Source: Candidatus Woesearchaeota archaeon
GTDB lineage: Archaea > Nanobdellota > Nanobdellia > Woesearchaeales > GW2011-AR9
Reading direction: 5' to 3'
DNA length: 45,374 bases
NCBI GenBank assembly: GCA_945861715.1
Contig: CAMAVK010000001.1
Span: 522,908-568,281 of the forward strand
The number at the start of each line of letters is the position of its first letter. Within the stretch, counting starts at the first letter, position 1. Of this stretch, positions 7,817 through 16,018 are shown in pieces. Position numbers and translations under genes: made by a program. Below the pieces are notes generated by a model. The model was not told the origin of the DNA. It searched no databases and was given only the letters and a program-made list of their open reading frames with translations.

Positions 7817-8758
7817 CTATTCCTTCCTGTCGTTCTCCTTAGAAATCATAACACTGGGCATTGGTCCCGTACTTGTTGGGGCAGATCGTTCATGCAACCG
7901 AGCATACTTCATATTTTCTGGCATCGTATATCCTCTTTGTGTGAGAAAACTAACAACCTTACGAGGCGGAGCACATGACCAAGGATCATAAATATCCGCT
8001 TCAAATGGCACATCGCATTTTTTACATCGAGCTCCCATCAGACCGCTTCCACAATGAATACAACTAGAAAACATGTATCGAAATCGATCACCACGTAACT
8101 CCTTTACCATACCACTATCTGCAAAAAATGGCTCTCCCAAAATTGCTTCATCAATTGCTTCAGAAAGTAAGTCTTTTTTGGTGCCAGTAATAATTGCCGC
8201 AAGTGGTTTATTGGTTAAAAAATAAGCGACTGGTTGTCTTCGCTCAACTTCGTTTTCCGCTCTAACAGGAGACGATTTAAACTGGATGCCTACTACATCC
8301 GACCAAGTATCTTTACGTAGAGCAAGTATCTCCCCAACATTTTCTTGTTGTAGAAACCGTCTCAAATCTTGTTGGAGCCATGCTTTCTTACTTCGATCTA
8401 CTTCAAATTGATCTAGCCTAGCCCCGCCAAAAGTACAATCAATATCCGCACCATAGAATCTTCCACCACCATGGACATATTCAGCCAAGACTTTATCTCC
8501 TTCTTCAGACAAATGTACATTAACATATCGAAATGCCTCTTGAACATGTTGAGGTGGAATCGCAAAGTCACGTGATCCAAAACGCTTTACATTCGCAAGT
8601 GATAGTGAGCTTTCAAGCATCATAAAGAATTGATCTGGCAAATAGAAAAATAAATCTCCAAACTCAGAATCAGCAAGAGTTGGATTATCGATATAAAACG
8701 ATTTAGACACAAGTTTTTGATATCTCTCCAACTTACCTTCAAGTGTAGTCTCTAACAT
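7817..8758 (-). CDS. Unknown protein with zinc ribbon
   Basis: A 313-aa soluble protein with no membrane segment. One clear motif is a zinc ribbon at residues 233-248 (C233-x2-C236 and C245-x2-C248). The preceding 230 residues are mixed alpha/beta, with aromatic stretches (FGDLFFYLPDQFFMMLE) and a short Gly-rich turn (VHGGGRFYGADIDCTFGG). I do not recognise the family. A TATA-like element (GTTTTATAAA on the minus strand, around 8779-8790) lies about 26 bp before the ATG, supporting a single-gene leaderless transcript. Confidence 0.6.
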   Translation of the reverse strand: MLETTLEGKLERYQKLVSKSFYIDNPTLADSEFGDLFFYLPDQFFMMLESSLSLANVKRFGSRDFAIPPQHVQEAFRYVNVHLSEEGDKVLAEYVHGGGRFYGADIDCTFGGARLDQFEVDRSKKAWLQQDLRRFLQQENVGEILALRKDTWSDVVGIQFKSSPVRAENEVERRQPVAYFLTNKPLAAIITGTKKDLLSEAIDEAILGEPFFADSGMVKELRGDRFRYMFSSCIHCGSGLMGARCKKCDVPFEADIYDPWSCAPPRKVVSFLTQRGYTMPENMKYARLHERSAPTSTGPMPSVMISKENDRKE

Positions 8759-8928
8759 AGAGAATAAAAATAAGGGGAACTTTATAAAACTAATACAAAA
8801 AGAGTACTTAAAGATAGTAACAATACTCCCTCTCTCACTTATCGAAACAAAAAATATTTTTGAGCAAGAACCATTAAAAATAGCCCGCCATAATCATATC
8901 ATATTCAACAAATATCAAATAATAAACC

Positions 8929-9963
8929 ATGTCACCTTCCTCCATTGAATTAATAACTGCTTGCCGCCACATCATTGATGACAACATAAAATTTAACCCC
9001 GCAAATAAACTTGTCATCGTATACGATGAGGATTGCAATCTTGCCAAAAGCATAACCCAAGGATTCATTGAAGCATCGCATGACCTTCCCAATAAAGAAA
9101 CTGTTCTCTTCACCCCAGAATCCGCACCAACACTCAAACAAACGCTCACTAAACTCAATAAACAAGACGCAGTAATTCTTATCCAAACCACAAATTTCAG
9201 AATATCAGAATATCGAATCCGCCTAGAGTGTAATAACAATGGGGTCTACGTCCTTGAATTCTCTCATCTCTACAACGTCCAACCGCACCAAGAGCAAACC
9301 TATCTTAACGCGCTTACCTACGACCAACCACGCTATCAACAAATAATCAACAGAGCAAAACCTATCCTCGAAAGTGCCACCAAAATACAAATCATCTCAA
9401 AACATGGCTCCATCGCAACCTACGACAGCCCATGTGACAAAGTATACTCTAACATTGGAGAAATTCAGGAGACAATGGGCAGTTTCTATCCCATAGGGGA
9501 GTTCTTCACCGAGGCACTCGACATAACAAAAGTAAATGGAACATTTGAAATCTATGCCTTTCCCTCACTTGAACACAAAACGACCATACCAACAGATTCA
9601 TTTCAAGTACACATAAATGACGGTTGCATCACCTCTCACAACGGCCCCAAAGAATTCGAAGAGATAATGACACTTCTAAAGACTGAAAACGACAACCAAC
9701 AAGTTCCTATACGCGAAATGGGCTTTGGCCTCAACAAATTCATAAGCAAATCTCATCCCTTAGGCTACGTAGGTTCTCATGAGCGGCAAAACGGGTATCA
9801 CGTATCCCTCGGATTAAAACACGGCGTCTTCCGAAAAAAAGTACCAAAAACCATCAACCAACGATTCCATATTGACATGTTTATAGATGTAGAAAAAATA
9901 ATCGCGTTCACCCCAGATGGTGAGAAAATCATATTCGAATACGGCGAATATAAAACAGAATAA
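8929..9963 (+). CDS. M29-like (aminopeptidase T-like) metallopeptidase, divergent
   Basis: The 344-aa protein resembles family M29 aminopeptidases in its second half: YPIGEFFTEA (E191), REMGFGLN (E263), GYHVSLGL (H291) and FHIDMFI (H314, D316) fall in the order of the di-metal ligands of AmpS/aminopeptidase T. The N-terminal half has the expected Rossmann-like strands (KLVIVYDED, DAVILIQTT). Known members cleave N-terminal residues from peptides. It is somewhat shorter than the usual 370-410 aa and sequence identity is clearly low, so substrate is unknown. It converges on the RBBP9-type gene with only a 23-bp gap. Confidence 0.65.
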   Translation: MSPSSIELITACRHIIDDNIKFNPANKLVIVYDEDCNLAKSITQGFIEASHDLPNKETVLFTPESAPTLKQTLTKLNKQDAVILIQTTNFRISEYRIRLECNNNGVYVLEFSHLYNVQPHQEQTYLNALTYDQPRYQQIINRAKPILESATKIQIISKHGSIATYDSPCDKVYSNIGEIQETMGSFYPIGEFFTEALDITKVNGTFEIYAFPSLEHKTTIPTDSFQVHINDGCITSHNGPKEFEEIMTLLKTENDNQQVPIREMGFGLNKFISKSHPLGYVGSHERQNGYHVSLGLKHGVFRKKVPKTINQRFHIDMFIDVEKIIAFTPDGEKIIFEYGEYKTE

Positions 9964-9986
9964 AGATGGTAAATTTCCATTTTTGA

Positions 9987-10547
9987 TTAATCAAACTCAC
10001 GCAACACTTCGGGCATCTCCACAACCCTGTCTTCTTCTGTAAAGTGTCCCTTATCTTTCTCAATAACGACCATGGCCCCTAATTCTTTTTGATACACATC
10101 AGAATTATACTGTACAAATCCATATGGTTCATTATTTGATAAAAATACCGTAAGCGAATTCAATCTCCTCCGAACCAATGAAAAATCAATAGGCGTATTC
10201 ATCCAAGGTTTAGCAATAGCCACTACCTCTTCACCTTCCAAATTATCAAGTTTGAACCATCCCGCAACAAATACAACGTTCCCAACCTTTCCAGAATACT
10301 TCTCACCTTCCAAAAATCGAAGTACACTCTGACATCCAATACTATGAGCAACAAAACACGTTTCAGCGTCAAGCTGTCCAACAACCCTTTTCAAATGTGC
10401 AACCCATTCTTCAATCATAGGTTCATCCGTATTAGGCATCTCAGGAACAAACACGGAATGCCCCTTTTTCTCAAGCTCTCGCTTTAGCCAAGAATACCAG
10501 TCTGACTGAGGATTAGCTCCCCATCGATGAATAATAATAATGCGCAT
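9987..10547 (-). CDS. RBBP9/YdeN-type serine hydrolase
   Basis: A 186-aa alpha/beta hydrolase of the small RBBP9/YdeN family. It opens with MRIIIIHRWGANPQSDWYSWL, typical of the family. The nucleophile S69 sits in FVAHSIGC. The acid residue position (FLSNNEPYGFV) carries E140 where most relatives have Asp. H168 in KGHF completes the triad. Natural substrates of the family are poorly known; esterase or peptidase-like activity is likely. A TATA box (TTTATAAT on the minus strand near 10574) is 27 bp upstream of the ATG. Confidence 0.85.
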   Translation of the reverse strand: MRIIIIHRWGANPQSDWYSWLKRELEKKGHSVFVPEMPNTDEPMIEEWVAHLKRVVGQLDAETCFVAHSIGCQSVLRFLEGEKYSGKVGNVVFVAGWFKLDNLEGEEVVAIAKPWMNTPIDFSLVRRRLNSLTVFLSNNEPYGFVQYNSDVYQKELGAMVVIEKDKGHFTEEDRVVEMPEVLREFD

Positions 10548-10639
10548 AACACTATAGGCACATTTCTAATTATAAACTTTTAGCTTGATAAGATTATCAG
10601 AAAAATAATTCAAAAAAGAAAAACCTATCCACCCTCACA

Positions 10640-11062
10640 CTACCGTTTATTATACACCGGATTATGTGTTGCAATAGTCAGCTGCTCAACTGCTTCTGCG
10701 TCAGGTCGAGATTCACACATCTTTACACGATACTTACAATCTCGCATCAAAAAATTGGTTGCCGACCTAAAACTACCTAAATCTTGTACCAATTTATTAT
10801 AGAGCAAGAACGTCGTCTTAGGCATCATCATATTTGAAAAACGTGCCGCCAAATGATTAGACGAACCAGCATAAATTACCTTGTCACCTTGCAATACCAC
10901 ATACGCAGCATATCCCGGTCCAATCGATTTTAACTTATCAAAGTCGATAGTTTGTCCGTGAGAAAGAGCATTTACAACAGTATTAACCTTCAAATCTTTC
11001 GCAGAAGTCGTACTCACTGGCGCTCGCAAGCCAGGACCAATAATATTATTTACACCCATCAT
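10640..11062 (-). CDS. GIY-YIG-like domain protein
   Basis: About 141 aa. The central part reads GPGYAAYVVLQGDKVIYAGSS followed by NHLAARFS, which fits the GIY...YIG core and the Arg-bearing helix of GIY-YIG nucleases. A late Glu (AEAVEQLTIATHNPVYNKR) matches the metal-binding Glu and the P-x-YN end of that fold. The two signature motifs are degenerate (AAY and YAG), so catalytic activity is uncertain. Start chosen at the ATG at 11062 or 11059: an AAGGTGA Shine-Dalgarno sits immediately upstream, whereas the longer frame to 11110 would place this site inside the gene. Confidence 0.65.
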   Translation of the reverse strand: MMGVNNIIGPGLRAPVSTTSAKDLKVNTVVNALSHGQTIDFDKLKSIGPGYAAYVVLQGDKVIYAGSSNHLAARFSNMMMPKTTFLLYNKLVQDLGSFRSATNFLMRDCKYRVKMCESRPDAEAVEQLTIATHNPVYNKR

Positions 11063-11233
11063 TTCACCTTTTTTTAATTCTAGTATAACTTCGAAACAAC
11101 AATCTAACATGAACCTAGGTACTCATCAAATATAAACAAATCAAACGTAAAAATGAGCCCAACCATATAAATTTAATGCAGATGAGAGCCAATTCACGCT
11201 AAACTCACTGATTAAAAATAGATGTTCTAACAG

Positions 11234-12811
11234 CTACTTCCCCTTCAATCCATACAACTCTCCAAATTTCCCATTCAAATACCCAAGATATGGCGCAGTA
11301 TCTAACTCTTTTCCACACACAGAAGATACGATGTCTTTAGCCAGTAATGTAGATCCATGTTTATGCACATGTTCCCCAAGCCACAACCGTACCCGACCAA
11401 ACTCTCCTCGAGCTATATCCTTCTCAATGCCAACAACTTCCTTACTCATCGCTTCAAATATCATTGCGCTATACACATTCCCAAGCGTGTACGTAGGAAA
11501 ATATCCAAATGACCCATCCGTCCAGTGTACATCCTGTAATATCCCATCGGTATCGTGAGAAGCACTAACGCCCAAATACTGTTTATACAGCGAGTTCCAT
11601 CGTGCAGCAGCATCCGCAACCTCAAGTGTTCCCTCCATGAGCGCCCGTTCAATTTCATAGCGAATAATAATATGCATTGAGTAGGTCACTTCATCAGATT
11701 CAATCCGAATCAAACTCGGCTTCACGCAATTAATTTGCAAATAAAATTCATCAAACGAGACCTTTTTTAAATCACCAAATGATTTCTGAAACCGCGGGAA
11801 ATATGTTGTCCAAAACGGTTTAGACATACAAATTTGATTTTCCCAAAATCTGGACTGGGATTCATGTAACCCCATCGACGCACCCGTACACAAAACGGAG
11901 TGTCTAAGCGATGAATCGATTTGTAATTCGTACAAACTATGTCCACACTCATGCGCAACCGATCCAAATGAAAACAGAGGATCATGAGCCCGAACCGCTG
12001 TCGTTAAACGGATATCATCAAATGATAACCGAGTCATAAACGGATGAATAGATTCTCCGATATGCACACGATCTTCGCCACTCTTTCCAAAAATAGATCG
12101 TGCCAAATCAGCAGATAGTTTCGTTTGTTCACTCGCAGAAAACGTCATACCCTTAAATAAGTCTTTTTTAGTTTTATACCTTGCAGAAGATGTAATCGAA
12201 GAAATCAATGGTGACAATCCTTTCTTAATCTCAGAAAACATGCTCTCAACCGTCTTCAACTCCAGTCCTTCTTCATAATGGTCCAGTAGAACTTCATAAG
12301 GATTTCGAGAAGCATCAATATACGCTGCCTCCCGACGCTTCAACGCAACAAGTTTCTCAAGGTGGGGAGCGAACAAAGCAAATGACTTTTTCTCACGCGC
12401 TAGGGTCCATGCCTCAAATGCATCCGTGGACACACGTGCCATTTCCTCAATATGTGACGATGGAATTTTTCGTGCGATATCAACATCACGATACAACTTA
12501 GCCACACGTGCTGTTGTTATTTCATCCAATCCTTTTGTTGATTTCAACTTAATAAGTAACTCATAAAGCTCATCTGAACACAACTTTGAATGCTCAAGAG
12601 TAGAAATATAAGCAAGGTGTTCACCTCTATCTTGATGGGCTTTTTTGGGAAGTATAGTCTGTTGATCCCAACCAAGAAGAGCAGAAATACCTGCTACTGT
12701 ACATATCTCGTGATCTAATTCAATAAGCCGTTCAATCATAATAGCAACCTTACTATCCATCTTTTTTGTTCCAATAATTCGTTGCACAAATTTCTTCTGA
12801 ATCATAGCCAT
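11234..12811 (-). CDS. Carboxypeptidase Taq-type metallopeptidase (M32)
   Basis: A 525-aa zinc carboxypeptidase that removes C-terminal residues from peptides in the cytoplasm. The M32 signature is intact: HECGH at about residues 287-291 (SVAHECGHSLYELQ), with the third ligand Glu about 26 residues later in GLHESQSRFWEN. Length matches the usual 490-530 aa. The start at 12811 is preferred because AGGTGG lies 6 nt upstream; the TTG ten codons earlier would include that site. Downstream neighbours are unrelated. Confidence 0.92.
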   Translation of the reverse strand: MAMIQKKFVQRIIGTKKMDSKVAIMIERLIELDHEICTVAGISALLGWDQQTILPKKAHQDRGEHLAYISTLEHSKLCSDELYELLIKLKSTKGLDEITTARVAKLYRDVDIARKIPSSHIEEMARVSTDAFEAWTLAREKKSFALFAPHLEKLVALKRREAAYIDASRNPYEVLLDHYEEGLELKTVESMFSEIKKGLSPLISSITSSARYKTKKDLFKGMTFSASEQTKLSADLARSIFGKSGEDRVHIGESIHPFMTRLSFDDIRLTTAVRAHDPLFSFGSVAHECGHSLYELQIDSSLRHSVLCTGASMGLHESQSRFWENQICMSKPFWTTYFPRFQKSFGDLKKVSFDEFYLQINCVKPSLIRIESDEVTYSMHIIIRYEIERALMEGTLEVADAAARWNSLYKQYLGVSASHDTDGILQDVHWTDGSFGYFPTYTLGNVYSAMIFEAMSKEVVGIEKDIARGEFGRVRLWLGEHVHKHGSTLLAKDIVSSVCGKELDTAPYLGYLNGKFGELYGLKGK

Positions 12812-12906
12812 ACATATCCACCTATGGACAATTAAAAGCAATGGGTGTTTATATTAGTTTTGAATCGGTTTAATGCTCAGTAAAACATCTATTATGCATT
12901 TCAATT

Positions 12907-13218
12907 TTATCTCTTCATATACTCCACACAAACGTTCTTTGAGCCGTTACCAAAATAAACTAAACTACGAAAATTGGCTTCCACCACTTCCATTTCTCTT
13001 GTTCCTGGATCACTGCGAATCGATGCAATCACTTGTGCCAATAAATTCATGAACAACGGTGTTTGATATTCCTTCGCAGCAATAGTATCAATATCAAAAA
13101 ATACATGCGGGGAATAAATACGATATTCAATTCCAGAATCAAATAGCAGTGAGACACTAACATTTGACATCTCCCCTATTGATGACAAATCCCCTTCTTC
13201 TGCGTTGAGTACCACCAT
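12907..13218 (-). CDS. Unknown small protein, distal gene of the dus operon
   Basis: A 103-aa soluble protein starting 3 nt after the stop of dus, so surely translated from the same mRNA. It has alternating strands (MSNVSVSLLFDSGIEYRIYS, FRSLVYFGNG) and one central helix (TPLFMNLLAQVIASIRSD). No cysteine pairs or membrane segment. No family is recognised; tight coupling to dus hints at tRNA-related work, which is inference only. Confidence 0.55.
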   Translation of the reverse strand: MVVLNAEEGDLSSIGEMSNVSVSLLFDSGIEYRIYSPHVFFDIDTIAAKEYQTPLFMNLLAQVIASIRSDPGTREMEVVEANFRSLVYFGNGSKNVCVEYMKR

Positions 13219-13221
13219 TAT

Positions 13222-14220
13222 CTAATTTCTCTCACCATAGTTGTTCTTAGCATCATATGCTTCTTCAAGCAATAATCGTAACTCTTCCACATTATGAACA
13301 AATATCAACTTCTCACGAACACGAGCTCCACCAACCGACCCTTTTGTAAAATTCATGGCTTGCATTTTAATATTCGCAAAGTTGATACTATAGTTCGAAG
13401 AATAATCTAAATAGACAAAAAAATGACGTAGTCTCTCCTGAAAAGTAATCGCTGCATATCTACCTGTGCGAATATATTCATTAGCCTGCGAGAAAAAAAA
13501 CGGGTTATTACATGCCGCCCGTCCAACCATCACATAATCACATCCCGTTTCATTCATCATCTTAATCACATCCTCAGGACTACACACATCTCCATTTCCA
13601 CACACTGGAATCGACACACTCTCCTTCAACATTTTAATGAGTGACCAATCCGCCTTTCCAGAATACCCTTGATCAACAGTGCGAGGATGAAGGGTGATCA
13701 TAGAAATTCCTTCATCGCAAGCAATCTTTGCAATATCTAAAAACAACAGTCGGTTCGACTCCTTAACACCACATCGCATCTTAAGAGTCACCGGTTTAGA
13801 CACCGCTCCAACAAGGGCGCGAAAAATCGTACGAGTTAGCTCCGGCTTCTGAAGCAACGCAGCCCCCGCCATCTGACATGTGATGTGCGGCGCAGGACAA
13901 CCCATATTATAATCGATAATATCAAAGTAAGGTTCAACGATTTTAGCAGCCTTAACCAGAACATCAATATCAGACCCAAATAATTGTACTGCAACCGGTC
14001 TTTCCTTTTCAGAAAATTGCACAAACTCATGAATACCTCTACCTTGCAACCCTAATTCCTTCTCCTTAGCAACAATCGCATGAATCGAGGTCAATTCCGT
14101 AAATACCAACCCCGCACCATTTTCACAACACAGCAATCGAAGCGCAGGATCTGATACCCCTGCCATCGGAGCAAAAAATACCTTCGAAGAAAATACCGGA
14201 AGAGGTCGCGTAGTTACCAT
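13222..14220 (-). CDS. dus: tRNA-dihydrouridine synthase
   Basis: FMN- and NADPH-dependent enzyme that reduces uridines in the tRNA D-loop. The TIM-barrel signature is clear: FFAPMAGVSDPALR near the N-terminus, YNMGCPAPHI with the catalytic Cys, TLKMRCG, the ITLHPRT strand, IPVCGNGDV and VMVGRAACNNPFFF for phosphate and flavin binding. About 332 aa from the ATG at 14220. Two in-frame ATGs 20 codons upstream would overlap the preceding gene and add residues not expected in the family. It is the middle gene of a three-gene minus-strand unit. Confidence 0.92.
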   Translation of the reverse strand: MVTTRPLPVFSSKVFFAPMAGVSDPALRLLCCENGAGLVFTELTSIHAIVAKEKELGLQGRGIHEFVQFSEKERPVAVQLFGSDIDVLVKAAKIVEPYFDIIDYNMGCPAPHITCQMAGAALLQKPELTRTIFRALVGAVSKPVTLKMRCGVKESNRLLFLDIAKIACDEGISMITLHPRTVDQGYSGKADWSLIKMLKESVSIPVCGNGDVCSPEDVIKMMNETGCDYVMVGRAACNNPFFFSQANEYIRTGRYAAITFQERLRHFFVYLDYSSNYSINFANIKMQAMNFTKGSVGGARVREKLIFVHNVEELRLLLEEAYDAKNNYGERN

Positions 14221-14242
14221 ATTAGTCACAAACGAACGATTA

Positions 14243-14839
14243 TCATTTAACTTTACCGGGTTTGCGGATAATACCATCAACCCGAAGCAATTGACAAAAC
14301 GGTCTTCGAATCATATGCTCAGCCGTAGATTCAAGAAATTGACGTTCAACTTGAGAATAATAACGTGTAACTTGGAATCCTGGTTGCACCCGATATGTGC
14401 CAACAGTATCCTGTATCCCATTTGTGACTACTGCATCAGTAAACGAATCATCTACTTCAAAATAAAGACAATTTCTCATATTGCTATAAAATCGTCCCCA
14501 CGCAGCAATTATGGGCACAGGGTTTTCATATAGTATCTCCACTGTACTGTCATTATCCGTATTCATGTATCCACATTTATCCCGTAGAAAATGGACCCCA
14601 CCACCGTAATAATCTCGATGCGATTTAATTCGTCCATCAAGTCCAGGTTTTCCCGCAGCAGATGCCATCTGCATTGCACGTACTCTATCCCAACCCGCAA
14701 TAAATCGTTGCTCTAAAGAAAAATTCTGAGAACGCCAATCCCCCCCTTGAGATAATTGTGTATAAAGTCCAATATTAACGCGATCAATGAGAGGAAAAGA
14801 AATAGCAGGTGCAGGAGGTATGTTTTGTGAACTAGCCAT
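14243..14839 (-). CDS. Unknown protein, first gene of the dus operon
   Basis: A 198-aa soluble protein with many aromatic and Arg residues (for example RDYYGGGVHFLRDKCGYM and NMRNCLYFEV). I see no recognisable domain. Start at 14839 is chosen because a TATA box (ATTTTATAAA on the minus strand, 14860-14870) is centred about 26 bp upstream, the spacing of leaderless genes here; the ATG at 14851 is only 14 bp away. The stop lies 22 bp before the preferred dus start, so the two are co-transcribed. Confidence 0.55.
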   Translation of the reverse strand: MASSQNIPPAPAISFPLIDRVNIGLYTQLSQGGDWRSQNFSLEQRFIAGWDRVRAMQMASAAGKPGLDGRIKSHRDYYGGGVHFLRDKCGYMNTDNDSTVEILYENPVPIIAAWGRFYSNMRNCLYFEVDDSFTDAVVTNGIQDTVGTYRVQPGFQVTRYYSQVERQFLESTAEHMIRRPFCQLLRVDGIIRKPGKVK

Positions 14840-14958
14840 AATAGTAGCCATTTCAGCCCATTTATAAAATTACTCCTTAAAAGTACTAATATCCATTATT
14901 CCCAGAAAACTTCGTTCTAAACAACTCAAAACATCAAAATCACTCCCTCCCCCATAAA

Positions 14959-14968
14959 CTATATAAAT
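14959..14968 (+). promoter_or_regulatory. TATA box of the uL11 gene
   Basis: CTATATAAAT about 105 bp before the ATG at 15073. Transcription from here would give a leader of roughly 80 nt ending in an AGGTGA ribosome-binding site, longer than leaders of most genes here. Confidence 0.55.
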
Positions 14969-15072
14969 AAACCTCAAATCTACATCCTGTTACGCACGAT
15001 TTTAAATGTAGTGATGCAAACATACACATAAAATCAAAAAAATAATCCAAAAAACATTAGGTGACAATCAAC

Positions 15073-15834
15073 ATGGCAAAACTCGTAGTAGAAAGTCTTA
15101 TCGAAGCAGGTAAAGCAACCGCAGCACCACCTCTAGGCCCAGCTCTTGGTCCAACAGGTGTAAACATTGCGCTTGTCGTAGCTGAAATCAACAAAAAAAC
15201 TGCAGATCTAAAAGGGATGCAGGTACCCGTTAAAGTTATCATTGATACCACAAGTAAAACATTTACAATTGAAGTAGGAACTCCACCCTCTGCTGCTCTC
15301 ATCAAAAAAGAAGCAGGAATTGAACATGGTGCAGGAAACCCTAAAACTGATAAAGTTGCCGACTTAGCTATCGAGCAAATCATTAAAGTAGCCAAAACAA
15401 AGTCCGACTCACTTCTCGGAAAAGATCTCACCATGAAAGTTCGAGAAATAATTGGAACCTGTCAATCGATGGGAATTCTAATCGAAGGAATGGACGCACA
15501 AGCAGCTCTAAAAGCAGTCGCTGCCGGTCAATTTGACGCTAAAATTAAGTCTGGAAAAACAGAGATTACGCAAGAAGAAAGAGCAAAACTCGAGGAAGAA
15601 AAACATCGCCTCGAAGAAGACTTCAAGAAGAGACGCTCAGAATACGAGACCAAAGCAAAGCAAATCCTCAAAGAACAAGATGGAAAAGATTCCAAAAAAA
15701 TCAGACAATCAATGTTGGAAGCTGGAATCCCAATCAAAATTGTCGACGAGCTTGCTCCTGCTGAAAAGAAGGACGCATCAGGCGGTAAGGGCGGAGCAAA
15801 AGGCGCACCTGCAGCTAAGGGCGGTAAGAAGTAA
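15073..15834 (+). CDS. rpl11: Large-subunit ribosomal protein uL11 with long C-terminal extension
   Basis: Residues 1-160 are a normal archaeal uL11, which binds 23S rRNA at the GTPase-associated centre: KATAAPPLGPALGPTGVN with the Pro-rich stretch, then KTDKVADLAIEQI and REIIGTCQSMGI. The protein is 253 aa, whereas archaeal uL11 usually ends near 160. The extra 90 residues are a highly charged helix (about 165-205, likely coiled coil), a short segment (IRQSMLEAGIPIKIVDELAP) and a Gly/Ala/Lys tail. The ATG at 15073 is preferred to GTG at 15061 because AGGTGA (15059-15064) is placed as a ribosome-binding site. The usual partners L1, L10 and L12 are not adjacent. Confidence 0.93.
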   Translation: MAKLVVESLIEAGKATAAPPLGPALGPTGVNIALVVAEINKKTADLKGMQVPVKVIIDTTSKTFTIEVGTPPSAALIKKEAGIEHGAGNPKTDKVADLAIEQIIKVAKTKSDSLLGKDLTMKVREIIGTCQSMGILIEGMDAQAALKAVAAGQFDAKIKSGKTEITQEERAKLEEEKHRLEEDFKKRRSEYETKAKQILKEQDGKDSKKIRQSMLEAGIPIKIVDELAPAEKKDASGGKGGAKGAPAAKGGKK

Positions 15835-15845
15835 ATCTTCTAACC

Positions 15846-15881
15846 CCCTCTTTTCTTTTTTTTTCTTCATTTCTTTTTTTC
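15846..15881 (+). terminator. Poly-T terminator after uL11
   Basis: Several T runs interrupted by C and A occur just after the uL11 stop, in the convergent gap with leuS. Archaeal RNA polymerase terminates at such tracts. Confidence 0.55.
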
Positions 15882-16018
15882 AAATTCAATTTCTCAACAA
15901 AAGTAAATAGACCTAGCTATCTGGTAAAAAGAGCTGAAATATTAGACGACAACATAATCCAAGATTAAAACGCATAAAAAAAGAAAAGAAATATGAGGGA
16001 ACTTTGTAAACAACCAAG

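Noticed and set aside
15057-15434. Minus-strand 125-codon open frame opposite uL11
   Set aside because: It is antisense to a clear ribosomal protein, has Ser/Ala-rich composition expected from the reverse frame, and no ribosome-binding site.
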